DNA from: Bacteroides sp.
GTDB taxonomy: Bacteria > Bacteroidota > Bacteroidia > Bacteroidales > Bacteroidaceae
NCBI GenBank assembly: GCA_021202275.1
Contig: JAJQDI010000010.1
Span: 1 to 64,000, forward strand
DNA: 64,000 bases
Direction of reading: 5' to 3'
The notes under the pieces were generated by a model, which was not told the DNA's origin, did no database searches, and worked only from the letters and a program-made list of their open reading frames with translations. Shown in pieces: positions 26,677 through 35,732 of this stretch (positions are counted from its first letter, which is position 1; the number at the start of each line of letters is the position of its first letter). A program made the translations under genes and the position numbers.

Positions 26677-26697
26677 GAGACGCACGGCGTGCGTCTC
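26677..26697. repeat. REP-like palindrome
   Basis: GAGACGCACG and CGTGCGTCTC flank a single G, giving a perfect 10 bp inverted repeat with one-base centre. A half copy lies at 42-58. Elements of this sequence class are scattered between genes in many bacterial genomes. Confidence 0.7.
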
Positions 26698-26768
26698 CGC
26701 GGTGTATGTCCAACAAAGGGCATGCCTCTCCTCGATGCAGGTCCGACAAAAAGCAGCCAGAAGGTATC

Positions 26769-26815
26769 AAAAAAAATAACGCTGAAATCAGGTATAACCT
26801 TGATTTCAGCGTTAT
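26769..26815 (-). terminator. Terminator after tRNA-Lys
   Basis: ATAACGCTGAAATCA (26776-26790) pairs perfectly with 26801-26815 around a 10-base loop. On the minus strand the stem is followed by eight T. It terminates the tRNA-Lys transcript, 28 bases beyond the tRNA 3' end. Confidence 0.85.
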
Positions 26816-26843
26816 GGAGCGTTTTTGAGGTAAAGCCGCTTCG

Positions 26844-26916
26844 TACACCCTCAGAGATTCGAACTCTGGACCCACTGATTAAGAGTCAGTTGCTCTACCA
26901 ACTGAGCTAAGAGTGC
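26844..26916 (-). tRNA. tRNA-Lys (anticodon CTT)
   Basis: A full cloverleaf on the minus strand, 73 bases without encoded CCA: acceptor GCACTCT/AGGGTGT with two G-T pairs, D arm GCTC-AGTTGGTA-GAGC, anticodon arm ACTGA-CTCTTAA-TCAGT with anticodon CTT (26883-26881), and T arm CAGAG-TTCGAAT-CTCTG. Reads AAG codons. Confidence 0.95.
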
Positions 26917-26934
26917 ATTTCTTTTTTGCGATTG

Positions 26935-26942
26935 CAAAGATA
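26935..26942 (-). promoter_or_regulatory. -7 box of tRNA-Lys
   Basis: Minus strand TATCTTTG, a full TAnnTTTG match, 18 bases before the tRNA 5' end. Confidence 0.6.
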
Positions 26943-27001
26943 TTTTTTTTATTTAAACCAGCCAAATTATACAGGGAGTTTTTCAAGGAAAATATGGACT
27001 T

Positions 27002-27805
27002 TTATTCAAACTCGTAAGGACCAGTGGGGCTATTTCGTTTTAAAGCAATCAGTTGCACATCCTTACCTACCAATACTCCTTTGGCCCGTAGTTGCCACTC
27101 CACTGTCTTATAGGCCAGTTCGGGATGGTTGTTGTCTTTACTGAGGTGGCAGAGCCAGATGTATCGCAGGTGTTCCCGGATATTCTCCGCGAGAAAATCG
27201 GCAGTATCTGCGTTGCACATGTGTCCGGACGGACTGGAGATGCGTTGTTTCAGATAGGCAGGGTAGCGTCCCATCTGTAGCATCTCCCGATCGTAGTTTG
27301 CTTCAAGGATCAGGTAATGAGCCTTGTGAATGTAGTTGGCGGCCGTAGGGGTGATCTCTCCCAGGTCGGTGAGGAAAGAAAATATTTTCCCGTCTATCTC
27401 GATAGAGTAGCCCACATTGTCCGTACCGTCGTGAGGGACATCAAAAGAGGTGATGCGGAAATCTTCCAGCTGATAGGGCTGCTCTTTTTCCAGATAGCGT
27501 ACACAGGAATAGATCTTCTCCGTCATGCAATAGCTGCGATTGATCCCCTCGTGCATCAACGGGGTCGTATAGACCGGGATATGATATTTCTCACCCAGCG
27601 TACCCACCGCTTTGATGTGATCGGCGTGATCGTGCGTCACAAAGATACCTCTGATCATGTCTAAAGTGACATTTGCCTCTTTCAGATGCTTGCGTATGGT
27701 GCGTATCCCTATTCCCGCGTCGATCAGTATTCCGTATGTTGGTGTGCCCAGATAGTAGCAGTTTCCGCTGCTGCCACTTGCCAGACTTATAAATTTGATT
27801 TTCAT
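27002..27805 (-). CDS. YycJ-like metallo-beta-lactamase-fold hydrolase
   Basis: A 267 aa MBL-fold metal hydrolase. The start MKIKFISLASGSSGNCYYLG and the metal motif THDHADH (about 57-63) are typical of the YycJ/WalJ group, exonuclease-like enzymes linked in Firmicutes to cell-wall signalling and DNA repair. Further ligands are the His in DVPHDGTDNVGY, the Asp in FLTDLGE and the His in CHLSKDNNHPE. It is cytoplasmic, with no signal peptide. It follows the POT-like transporter on the same strand but has its own -7 box inside that gene's terminator. Confidence 0.9.
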   Translation of the reverse strand: MKIKFISLASGSSGNCYYLGTPTYGILIDAGIGIRTIRKHLKEANVTLDMIRGIFVTHDHADHIKAVGTLGEKYHIPVYTTPLMHEGINRSYCMTEKIYSCVRYLEKEQPYQLEDFRITSFDVPHDGTDNVGYSIEIDGKIFSFLTDLGEITPTAANYIHKAHYLILEANYDREMLQMGRYPAYLKQRISSPSGHMCNADTADFLAENIREHLRYIWLCHLSKDNNHPELAYKTVEWQLRAKGVLVGKDVQLIALKRNSPTGPYEFE

Positions 27806-27819
27806 TCTGTAGTCCTTTC

Positions 27820-27857
27820 AAAAAAAATGCCGTCCGCTTTTGTGCAAAGTGACGGCA
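27820..27857 (-). terminator. Terminator of the POT-like transporter gene
   Basis: TGCCGTC (27828-27834) and GACGGCA (27851-27857) pair with a 16-base loop, followed on the minus strand by eight T (27827-27820). Confidence 0.75.
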
Positions 27858-27863
27858 AATATA
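27856..27863 (-). promoter_or_regulatory. -7 box of the MBL hydrolase gene
   Basis: Minus strand TATATTTG, a full match, overlapping by two bases the stem of the upstream terminator and 50 bases before the start codon. Confidence 0.5.
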
Positions 27864-27881
27864 GCAAAAAAGACAGTCTCT

Positions 27882-29267
27882 TTACGAAGCTATCGCTTTC
27901 TTTTTATCCAGAGAAGAGGTAAACCTTGCGTAAAACAGTAAGGCGATAGCTGCTACCAGACCAATCGCAGCAAAATAGTACCAAATATAATGGGCGTGTA
28001 CACTGGCGGCTTCCCAGGCTTCCCGGCTCTCAAAGAGAAGTGGATCGGGGCAGTAGCGGTTGAGCAATACCCCGGCCAGTCCGAACCCGACCAAAGAGGA
28101 CAGGAAAGAGTGGAGGTGGCTGAATCCCAGATACATTCCCTCTTCTCCTTTGGGAGCCTGCAAAGAGAAATACTCCAGATAGCGCGGAGAGATAAAACAT
28201 TCGGCAAGAGCCTGTACCACAATACCCAGGATCATCATCAGTGTGATGTTGCTCAGACCGGACAGGATGTCATTTCCCAACAAATTCCCGCAAGCCATCA
28301 GCAAGGCCGAAACCGGGATCAGGAACATACCTATATTCATGGAGAAAATGGCACTCTTTTTGGACATCAGCCGGGTGATAAAACTTACACAAAGCACCAC
28401 AACGAACGGATTCACATTGGCGATCCAGCCAGGCTGAGCACCCTCACCAGCCATACGAAGCACGTATTTGGGCATAGTGGCATAGAGTTGCTGCTGAACC
28501 GTCCAGAAACCGGTAACGATCAGGATAAGCAGTAACAAACGCCAGTTGAGAATAATACGCAGGAAGCCCCGGCCGATATCCGCCATGCTTTTTCCTTCAC
28601 CTGCGGTGTGGACCGATTTATACAGCAAGACAACGGCAATAAGAGCGATCAGTGTCATAGTACCTGCGAAATAATTGATATACACATAGGCTTGTTCACC
28701 GACGAAGCCACGTAAAGGATCAATAATGGTCTTTCCGGTAAACGCTCCGATATTGACCATCATGTAAAATACAGAATACCCCCGGGCACGATTGGCTTCG
28801 GTAGTTTCTTTGGCTATGGAAGCGGAGATAACAGACTTGATGAAAGAGCCTCCTACCATAATAAGGAAGAGGACAGGCACTATCAACCATTTTTCCTGGC
28901 TGGCGGGCAGTCCGGTGAACTGAGTCGTCTCTCCGTAAATAACCAGACCGGATGCTTCCAGCAAAGTAGGTAAGATACCCAATCCGAAATATCCGAGGGT
29001 CAGTAGTGTGAATGCAGTGATCATGGATTTCCGGAATCCGATCTTGTCCGCGTAAGCACCCGTGAAAAGAGGAAGCAGATAGAGACCTCCGGAAAAAAGA
29101 CCGGAAATCAGACTGGCTTCAATATCATTGAAGCCCAGGACCCTGGAAAGATAGAGGGTCATTACAATAAAAATGGCGTAATAGGCCATTCGCTCCAGAA
29201 GTTCAACGGTATTACTCACCCAGAATGCGCGGGAAAATCCTTTCAATGTCGTGGCAGGTTCGTTCAT
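27882..29267 (-). CDS. POT-like proton-dependent MFS transporter
   Basis: A 461 aa major-facilitator protein with about 12 to 14 membrane segments. The first helix contains VELLERMAYYAIF, equivalent to the ExxER(F/M)xYY motif of proton-dependent oligopeptide transporters, and the region after helix two has GAYADKIGFRKSM, the MFS loop motif. A second marker is VFYMMVNIGAFTG, close to the FYxxINxG signature of the POT family. Likely imports di- or tripeptides, but the substrate is not readable. It sits in the inner membrane and has its own promoter and terminator. Confidence 0.88.
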   Translation of the reverse strand: MNEPATTLKGFSRAFWVSNTVELLERMAYYAIFIVMTLYLSRVLGFNDIEASLISGLFSGGLYLLPLFTGAYADKIGFRKSMITAFTLLTLGYFGLGILPTLLEASGLVIYGETTQFTGLPASQEKWLIVPVLFLIMVGGSFIKSVISASIAKETTEANRARGYSVFYMMVNIGAFTGKTIIDPLRGFVGEQAYVYINYFAGTMTLIALIAVVLLYKSVHTAGEGKSMADIGRGFLRIILNWRLLLLILIVTGFWTVQQQLYATMPKYVLRMAGEGAQPGWIANVNPFVVVLCVSFITRLMSKKSAIFSMNIGMFLIPVSALLMACGNLLGNDILSGLSNITLMMILGIVVQALAECFISPRYLEYFSLQAPKGEEGMYLGFSHLHSFLSSLVGFGLAGVLLNRYCPDPLLFESREAWEAASVHAHYIWYYFAAIGLVAAIALLFYARFTSSLDKKKAIAS

Positions 29268-29298
29268 TTAATTTATGTTTATTTTAATTTGTCGCGCG

Positions 29299-29306
29299 CA
29301 AAGATA
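29299..29306 (-). promoter_or_regulatory. -7 box of the POT-like transporter
   Basis: Minus strand TATCTTTG, full TAnnTTTG match, 32 bases before the start codon. Confidence 0.55.
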
Positions 29307-29800
29307 CCGATTTTTAATAAATTATGAAATATAGAAAAGAAAACAACGAACCGGATCTGTATTTCCGGCGGCTACTGTGTGCAAAGGTCATACAGGATTT
29401 TTCCAGAGATCGTATGGTCTTGCCCGGCATTTGACAGACTTTTTTATTTATTCAAGGTAAAGTCCGGTAAAATATCTGTATCACATGGATCAGGGGCTCT
29501 ATTTTTCAAATCATGAAAGAGTCCTATCCTTAGCAGGTAGAAGTTTTTATACAATTATAGTAAAGTATAATTCAGAAAATAATTTATTAAATTAACTTAA
29601 AATAATTATTCGATAAATATAAGTTACTATATTTATCAAACTTATATCAGTATCTTATTACTGTTTGTAACTGCTTCACTTCACCAATGAGAGAATTGTT
29701 ATGTCGGATAAGATTATTATTTTATTATCTATATTCATTAGTTATACAATTATACATCTATTTATAACCTCCCTTCAGGGAATAAAATAAATATACAATC
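29307..29800. other. AT-rich intergenic stretch
   Basis: About 490 bases with no coding signal. 29560-29780 is extremely AT-rich (runs of AATAATTTATT type) and should contain the promoter of the M20 gene, but no full TAnnTTTG box stands out. Confidence 0.4.
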
Positions 29801-30964
29801 ATGAAAAACGAGACAAATGCGATTCAATAGTTAAAGGACATCGTCCGGATCAATACTGTAAACGGAAATGAAACAGAAGTGGCGAATTATATAAAGTCAC
29901 TGTTTGACGAAGTCGGGATCGAAAGCGAACTAGTGGAATATCAAGCTGGCAGATCACAATTGGTAGCTACTCTCACGGGCTCTTTAGAAGGGACAGGAAA
30001 AACCATTGTTTTTTCAGGTCATATGGATGTGGTAGCAGCAAATGAACAGGAGTGGACCTATCCGCCATTCGACGCAACCGAGGTGGACGGAAAGATATAT
30101 AGTCGTGGTACCTCTGACATGAAAGGAGGTCTGATGGCTGCGGTAGTGGCCATGATCAACCTCAAGGAAAATGGCGCTCCTTTTGTCGGAACGGTAAAAC
30201 TGTTGGCTACAACAGCGGAAGAAACGGGTGCGCAGGGAGCTGCTCAACTGAAAGAACTGGGATATGTGGAAGGGGTAGATGGAGTGATCATTGCCGAACC
30301 CACCTCAAATACACTGACTATTGCCGAAAAAGGAGGATTCTGGTTGCGTTTTACCACAAAAGGAAAGGAAGCGCATGGCTCTATGCCCGATGAAGGGGTA
30401 AATGCGATCGATCATATGCTTATTTTTCTGCAACGCATGAAAGAGACGATTGATTTCTCTGTTTATGAAAATGAAATATTAGGAAAATCAACCGGAAGTC
30501 TGGATATCATCAGTGGAGGCCATACCATAAATATAGTTCCCGGAGAATGTAGTGCTGAGATCGATATCCGCACCGTACCCGGACAAAAACATGAAGACAT
30601 ACTGGCTCAACTGGAAACGATAAGGCAAGAAATAACAGCAGAAGTAGAAAATTTTGATCTTACCATAGAGGTGCTTATAGACTTGCCACCGACTTCCACA
30701 TCTTTCGACAATGAGTTTGTACAAACCATATCCGATGTGGTATACGAAGTTACCGGCATTGAGCAAGCACCGAAGGGTATCACCGAATTTTCAGATCTTT
30801 CTCAATTTCTGGGCGATACAAATGACTTTCCTGGTGTGATCCTGGGTTGTGGAGATACATATCAGCCTCATCAGGTAGACGAATATATAGAGATCAGTTA
30901 CTATTTACAGGGAATTACGATCTTTGAAGAAGTGATCAAACGCTTTCTGCAGGCCACAGAATAA
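29801..30964 (+). pseudogene. M20-family peptidase (ArgE/DapE-like) with early amber codon
   Basis: Zinc-dependent deacylase/peptidase family. From the ATG at 29801 the frame reads MKNETNAIQ, then TAG at 29828-29830, then LKDIVRINTVNGNETEVANYIK, which is the normal N-terminus of these enzymes, so the stop most likely replaces a Leu or Gln codon. The rest is intact: FSGHMDVV with metal His/Asp, SRGTSDMKGG, TTAEETG with the catalytic Glu pair, IIAEPT and a dimerisation domain. Reinitiation at the GTG at 29879 would lose 26 residues of the catalytic domain. The exact substrate (acetylornithine, succinyl-diaminopimelate or a dipeptide) is uncertain. Confidence 0.85.
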
Positions 30965-31072
30965 AAAAACTTGATCCATTGTCTGGATAATATGTATGGC
31001 CAGACGATGGAAAGAACACATATTCCTCCCATATCGACACGGTATGGGGAACTAATTATTTGTTATATAGAG

Positions 31073-31107
31073 AAGGGCATTCCCGGATTTTGCCGGAAGC
31101 CCTTTTT
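31073..31107 (+). terminator. Terminator after the M20 gene
   Basis: AAGGGC (31073-31078) pairs with GCCCTT, with a one-base bulge, then TTCC/GGAA and GG/CC, and five T follow. The remaining part of 30965-31385 shows only a short inverted pair GTCTGG/CCAGAC and no gene. Confidence 0.75.
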
Positions 31108-31385
31108 GTTACATACAACAGAGACAGAAAATCAAAAGATCAGAACTGTTATATTCTCTATCTCTGTAGTGTATATCAGGTATGAAGCATAACTATCTAC
31201 CTTTTTTTGAAGGGAACTGCGTATTTCAGTATTTTTCTGACTGGTAGGTTAGAAAACAGTTGAAAAAAGTTGGAGAATCATCATTTCAAAGAAATATGAT
31301 AGTTTTCAGAACATTTTTGGTAAATATTCAACCTGTATGAGAGAAATAAGGGTTAGCATTGCAGTAGTAACCTGATTTATGTTAT

Positions 31386-33854
31386 ATGAAGCTCTATTAT
31401 CTGATCCTGATTTTTACAGTTTTTTCCTACAGCTATTCTATGCCAGCGCAGGAAATGCTGATACCAGATACATTATTAAACAGACAGATCTACGAGACCG
31501 GACTCCTTCACAGCCCTCTTCCTGTAGACTTGACCCGGTCTTATGAAACTATCGGAAAGCAGAAAAAAATTATATCCATCCGATCTTTGTCTATACCCGG
31601 TGACCTCCACGGATGGAAACACTCCGGAAAAGGATCCCTGACTTATACCGCGGAGAAAACCATCTCCGGGCAGGGAAGTCTGAAATTGCAATACGCCACT
31701 TCTACAGGGGAACGCGCGATCGGTTCTCCGGACGATCCGGACTACGCGACCTATGGAAATGCAGGCATGACTTATGAGGTAGGGGAAGAGAATTGGGAAG
31801 GCTTCAACCGGATCGCGTTCTATATTTATCCCCATTGCGACGGAGCCCGTGTCGTAAACATGAACCTGACTTTCCACAATGACAGTGGCACAGTCAAAGC
31901 CGGATACAACCAGCCTACCGGAGCGCACCTGATCAACCTGGTAAACAAACAGTGGAATCTTTGTTTTCTGGATATCGACGAATACCAGCGTGACAAAGTG
32001 AGACAGATCGGTTTCTACACATCCATTCGGGGAAACGACAGGACTACAGGTGAGACCGCGGTCTATTATATAGATAAGATCGAATTGCAGCAAACAGAGA
32101 CACCGGAGATCGTAAGTGGCTGGATGCCGGGGCAGGACCGGATCGTGTATTCCACCACCGGATACAAAACCGGGAGTCCTAAAACAGCGATCTTGAATCT
32201 GACCAAAGATCCGGACCACCGATCCTATCAGATACTTGACGCACAGAATGGTCAGGTTGCCTTTGCGGGAAAGATCCGGAAAGAAAGAACGACTCTCGGA
32301 GAGTTTGATGTCATTGATTTTACAGAGTTGGACCGTCCGGGTGAATATTGTATACAGGCAGGTACGCTGCAAACTCCTCCGTTCAGGATCGATGACCGGG
32401 TATGGGACACCTCCCTCTGGCGTGTGTTGAATTTTATTTTTTGTCAACGTTGCGGATATGCCGTTCCGGGAATACACAGTACCTGCCACTTGGATCTCTA
32501 TTCGGAACACGATGGAAAAATGATCTCTTACGCAGGCGGCTGGCACGATGCCGGCGACCTGTCCCAGCAGACGTTGCAAACAGGGGACGTAACTTACTCA
32601 CTGCTTGAACTATACAACAAGTTGAAAAAAACCAATGTATCCCTGGCGATGCGCCTGCTCGAAGAGGCTGGGTGGGGACTGGAGTTTATTCTGAAAAACC
32701 GCTATGGAGACGGCTACCGGGCAAGCAGCATGGGACTGCTGATCTGGCAGGATGGCATCCTGGGAACCACAGACGACATCACTTCCGTGCGTGTGCAGAA
32801 CCTGGCATTCGACAATTTTCTATATGCTGCCTACGAAGCCTATGCCGCGATGACGCTGGACGGAGATCCGATGTTGCAGGAATACCTCGTGAAGGTAGCT
32901 AAAGAAGATTTCAGTTTCGCTATGGAAAGGCATGAGCAGGTCGGATATGGCGAATTCTATCATCTCTACGAACACAGTTACAATACTTCGGAAAGCCAGT
33001 ACATGGCCACCATCTCCTGGTCTGCGAGTATGTTGTATAAGCTGACCGGTGACCCGGAATACGCGCGCATCGCCACAGAGTATATCCGCTATCCGCTGGA
33101 GTGCCAGCGCAAGGAACCTCTGAATGAAGAGAGTGATATGTGTGGTTTCTTCTACCGCGACAAAACGCGCCGCTCCATTGAACATTACATCCACCAGTCC
33201 AGAGAACAGGTCTTCATGCAGGCCATGACTCTGCTGTGTGAGACACAACCCGGACATCCCGATTATCCGCAGTGGAGAGAATCTATTAAGTTATACGGCG
33301 GATACCTGAAAAAATTAATGCCTTATACAGCTCCCTATGGAATGATCGCAAGCGGTGTGTATCATGCGGAAGAGTATAAAGACTCCACCGGATTTTACAG
33401 ATTGCATCTGTTCGCGCCTGATAACGCAGAAGAGTTGTATACAGAGCAGGTCAGGAAAGGGGTACAGCTGGATCAGTCGCATTATCTGAAACGTTTTCCT
33501 GTCTGGTTCAGCATATTCAATGGAAACACCGCCATTCATCTCTCCACAGGGAAATCGGCGGCCCTGTGCGGCCATTTTTTAGGAGATAAAGAATTGCTGG
33601 ATATCGGACTGGAACAGCTCTACTGGACGGTAGGTAAGAATCCGTTTGGCCAGTCTCTGATCTATGGAGAGGGGTATAATTATCCGCAACTGAACAACTT
33701 CTCATCCGGTGAGATCACAGGTGCCATCCCTGTGGGGATTCGTACACTGGGAAATGAAGACATCCCTTACTGGCCGCAGACCAACAACGCCTGCTACAAG
33801 GAGGTATGGGTGACTTCCGCGGGTAAGTGGTTGTCTTTGATCGCGGAATATTAG
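31386..33854 (+). CDS. GH9-family glycoside hydrolase
   Basis: An 822 aa exported enzyme. A signal peptide (to about residue 20) precedes a carbohydrate-binding-like beta domain (about 70-240), an N-terminal Ig-like domain typical of GH9 (about 245-345) and an (alpha/alpha)6 barrel. The GH9 nucleophile-side motif GGWHDAGD gives Asp388 and Asp391. The likely proton donor is Glu806 in ACYKEVWVTSAG near the end. GH9 includes endoglucanases but also exo-beta-glucosaminidases; with GH18, NagB and a ROK kinase nearby, action on an amino-sugar glycan is plausible but inferred. The ThuA-like gene follows after 35 bases. Confidence 0.88.
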   Translation: MKLYYLILIFTVFSYSYSMPAQEMLIPDTLLNRQIYETGLLHSPLPVDLTRSYETIGKQKKIISIRSLSIPGDLHGWKHSGKGSLTYTAEKTISGQGSLKLQYATSTGERAIGSPDDPDYATYGNAGMTYEVGEENWEGFNRIAFYIYPHCDGARVVNMNLTFHNDSGTVKAGYNQPTGAHLINLVNKQWNLCFLDIDEYQRDKVRQIGFYTSIRGNDRTTGETAVYYIDKIELQQTETPEIVSGWMPGQDRIVYSTTGYKTGSPKTAILNLTKDPDHRSYQILDAQNGQVAFAGKIRKERTTLGEFDVIDFTELDRPGEYCIQAGTLQTPPFRIDDRVWDTSLWRVLNFIFCQRCGYAVPGIHSTCHLDLYSEHDGKMISYAGGWHDAGDLSQQTLQTGDVTYSLLELYNKLKKTNVSLAMRLLEEAGWGLEFILKNRYGDGYRASSMGLLIWQDGILGTTDDITSVRVQNLAFDNFLYAAYEAYAAMTLDGDPMLQEYLVKVAKEDFSFAMERHEQVGYGEFYHLYEHSYNTSESQYMATISWSASMLYKLTGDPEYARIATEYIRYPLECQRKEPLNEESDMCGFFYRDKTRRSIEHYIHQSREQVFMQAMTLLCETQPGHPDYPQWRESIKLYGGYLKKLMPYTAPYGMIASGVYHAEEYKDSTGFYRLHLFAPDNAEELYTEQVRKGVQLDQSHYLKRFPVWFSIFNGNTAIHLSTGKSAALCGHFLGDKELLDIGLEQLYWTVGKNPFGQSLIYGEGYNYPQLNNFSSGEITGAIPVGIRTLGNEDIPYWPQTNNACYKEVWVTSAGKWLSLIAEY

Positions 33855-33889
33855 TTATCGACACAATACCGTTACATATTTTTTATAAA

Positions 33890-34708
33890 ATGAATCAGAT
33901 GAAAAACATTACTTTGTATTTTACTATGCTGCTGTTGAGTGTGGGTCAGTTGCTTTGGGCACAGACTCCGGCAGGCTATCCGGCCAGCTATGCCAACGGG
34001 CTCAGGTTCAAGGCACTTGTGTTTTACACGCACCATGCGGAAGAAGCGCATGTAGACTTCTCTTTACAGGCAGTGGAGTTCTTCAAAAAGCTCAATTACG
34101 GAAACGGGTTTTCCCTGGATGTTACGACCAATCTCTCGGACTATCCGTATGAGAAACTGAAAGAGTATGATATTGTGGTGATGCTCGATGGCTATCCCTC
34201 TTCCCAGGCGGAACGGGATGCTTTTGAACAGTATATGGAGAACGGAGGGGGCTGGATGGGATTCCATGTGGCCGCATACAACGACAAACATACCCATTGG
34301 CCCTGGTTTGTGGACTTCCTGGGCGGAGGAGTGTTTTACTGCAACAACTGGCCTCCGCAACCTGTGCTGGTAGAGGTAGACAATCCCGATCATCCGATCA
34401 CGCGAAGTCTTCCCGCTTCTTTCGTTGTCCCTGTAAGTGAGTGGTATCAGTGGACACCCAGCCCGAGAGAAAACAAGGATGTGGAGGTATTGCTCTCTAT
34501 TTCCGAAAAGAACTATCCACTGGGCATAAAGGACGTGGTGAACTTCGGGGATTTCCCTGTGGTATGGACAAATACGAAGTACCGGATGATCTACCTGAAC
34601 ATGGGGCACGGAGACGAAGAATTTACGGATGCTACACAAAATTTGTTATTTATCAATGCTTTCCGATGGGTGCTTCGTACAGATAAAAAGGGAGATCCTT
34701 TCCGGTAA
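33890..34708 (+). CDS. Exported ThuA-domain protein
   Basis: A 272 aa protein with a signal peptide (MNQMKNITLYFTMLLLSVGQLLWA). The ThuA domain, a class I glutamine-amidotransferase-like fold, covers the mature part: FKALVFYTHHAEEAH, YDIVVMLDGYP, GGGWMGFHVAAYND, PVVWTNTKYRMIYLNMGHG and FINAFRWVL. ThuA is linked to disaccharide use in rhizobia, and homologues sit in many Bacteroidetes sugar loci, some tied to 3-keto-glycoside breakdown; the exact reaction is unsettled. The start at 33890 gives the cleanest signal peptide; the upstream ATG lies inside the GH9 gene. Confidence 0.88.
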   Translation: MNQMKNITLYFTMLLLSVGQLLWAQTPAGYPASYANGLRFKALVFYTHHAEEAHVDFSLQAVEFFKKLNYGNGFSLDVTTNLSDYPYEKLKEYDIVVMLDGYPSSQAERDAFEQYMENGGGWMGFHVAAYNDKHTHWPWFVDFLGGGVFYCNNWPPQPVLVEVDNPDHPITRSLPASFVVPVSEWYQWTPSPRENKDVEVLLSISEKNYPLGIKDVVNFGDFPVVWTNTKYRMIYLNMGHGDEEFTDATQNLLFINAFRWVLRTDKKGDPFR

Positions 34709-34838
34709 TGTCTTTTTGATCCGGATCTATGATAAAAACGAACGACCAGACCTCGAAAAGAAGAGGTTGAATCAATAGGTAACTATATATGTATTAACTT
34801 AACTCGCAGATGACCTGTACATGGCACTTAGACGGATG

Positions 34839-34871
34839 ATTACACCCGGCCCCCTTCCGGGTGTAATTTAT
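34839..34871 (+). terminator. Hairpin terminator after ThuA-1
   Basis: ATTACACCCGG (34839-34849) pairs perfectly with 34857-34867 around a 7-base loop, followed by TTAT. The weak T tract suggests a modest terminator. Confidence 0.65.
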
Positions 34872-34905
34872 CCGGTTTCATTTTACCCTTTAACATACAA
34901 CAACA

Positions 34906-35468
34906 ATGAGAACAAAAATTTCAAGCGTACTATCCTTGCTGCTTGTCGCGTGCACCTTCTGTGCATGCACTTCCAAAGAGCCCAGAATACTTACTGTGTA
35001 CTACTCACACTGGGGCGGAACTGAGATCCTTGCCAACCTGATACATACCAGTGTGGGAGGAGATATATTTGTGATTGAGCCTGTGACTCCCTATCCGGCC
35101 GAGGGTACCCATGCTGCCGTACAGAAGCATGTGGACGAAGGCTTTCTGCCGCCTCTGAAAAAAAGCTGGAAAACCCAGGATCGTATGATGTCATCTTTAT
35201 CGGAACCCCTAACTGGTTCAACACCCTGGCTCTTCCGGTGAAAACGTTCCTTCTGGAAAATGACCTGACCGGAAAGAAGATCGTACCTTTTGCTACCTAT
35301 GGAGGAAGTGTTGGCGATTGCCTGACCGACATGGTGAAGATGGCTCCCTTATCTACTGCATTGGAAGGATTTGCCGTCAGTGGCGATGAGGTGAAAAATT
35401 CCGCAGAGGAGGTTCGGATACGTATGGAAGAATGGTTGCAGACGATCACACCGGAATTTAAGAAATAA
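34906..35468 (+). pseudogene. Exported flavodoxin-like lipoprotein, frameshifted at A7
   Basis: The first frame carries a lipoprotein signal (FCACTS, Cys24) and the FMN-binding start of a flavodoxin (ILTVYYSHWGGTEILANLI). After PPLKK it goes out of frame. With one more A in the run of seven at 35158-35164 it reads KKLENPGSYDVIFIGTPNW and joins the second frame ending at 35468 (FLLENDLTGKKIVPFATYGG), about 187 aa. A flavodoxin outside the cytoplasm could donate electrons to another exported enzyme of the locus; that is inference. Confidence 0.8.
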
Positions 35469-35656
35469 AAAGAGGGTATTTTCTTCTCTCTGAAGAAGAC
35501 ATCTGTCCGGAAAAGAAAAAGTTGTTTTTGTATTCTCACACATGCTTCTGAAAGAAAGAGCCACGATTGCCCGGAACAGGCAGGAATGGCTCTTTACTTT
35601 TTCCCGATAAGGACTTCGCTGCTTTGTCTGGTCTGCGCGACAGTTATTCGACCTTT

Positions 35657-35690
35657 TTTGTCAATATATGAACCCCGTCTGTTATCTTTG
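35657..35690 (+). promoter_or_regulatory. Promoter of the first GH18 gene
   Basis: -7 box TATCTTTG at 35683-35690 (full match) with TTTG at 35657-35660 as -33 element, 22 bases apart. Transcription would start near 35697, 36 bases before the ATG. Confidence 0.65.
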
Positions 35691-35732
35691 TGCGTAATAT
35701 TGCACTGTACAACAACCAACCAAAGAAAAACC

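Noticed and set aside
31476..32579. A 367-codon open frame on the minus strand
   Set aside because: Antisense to the GH9 gene with no start context or recognisable motifs.
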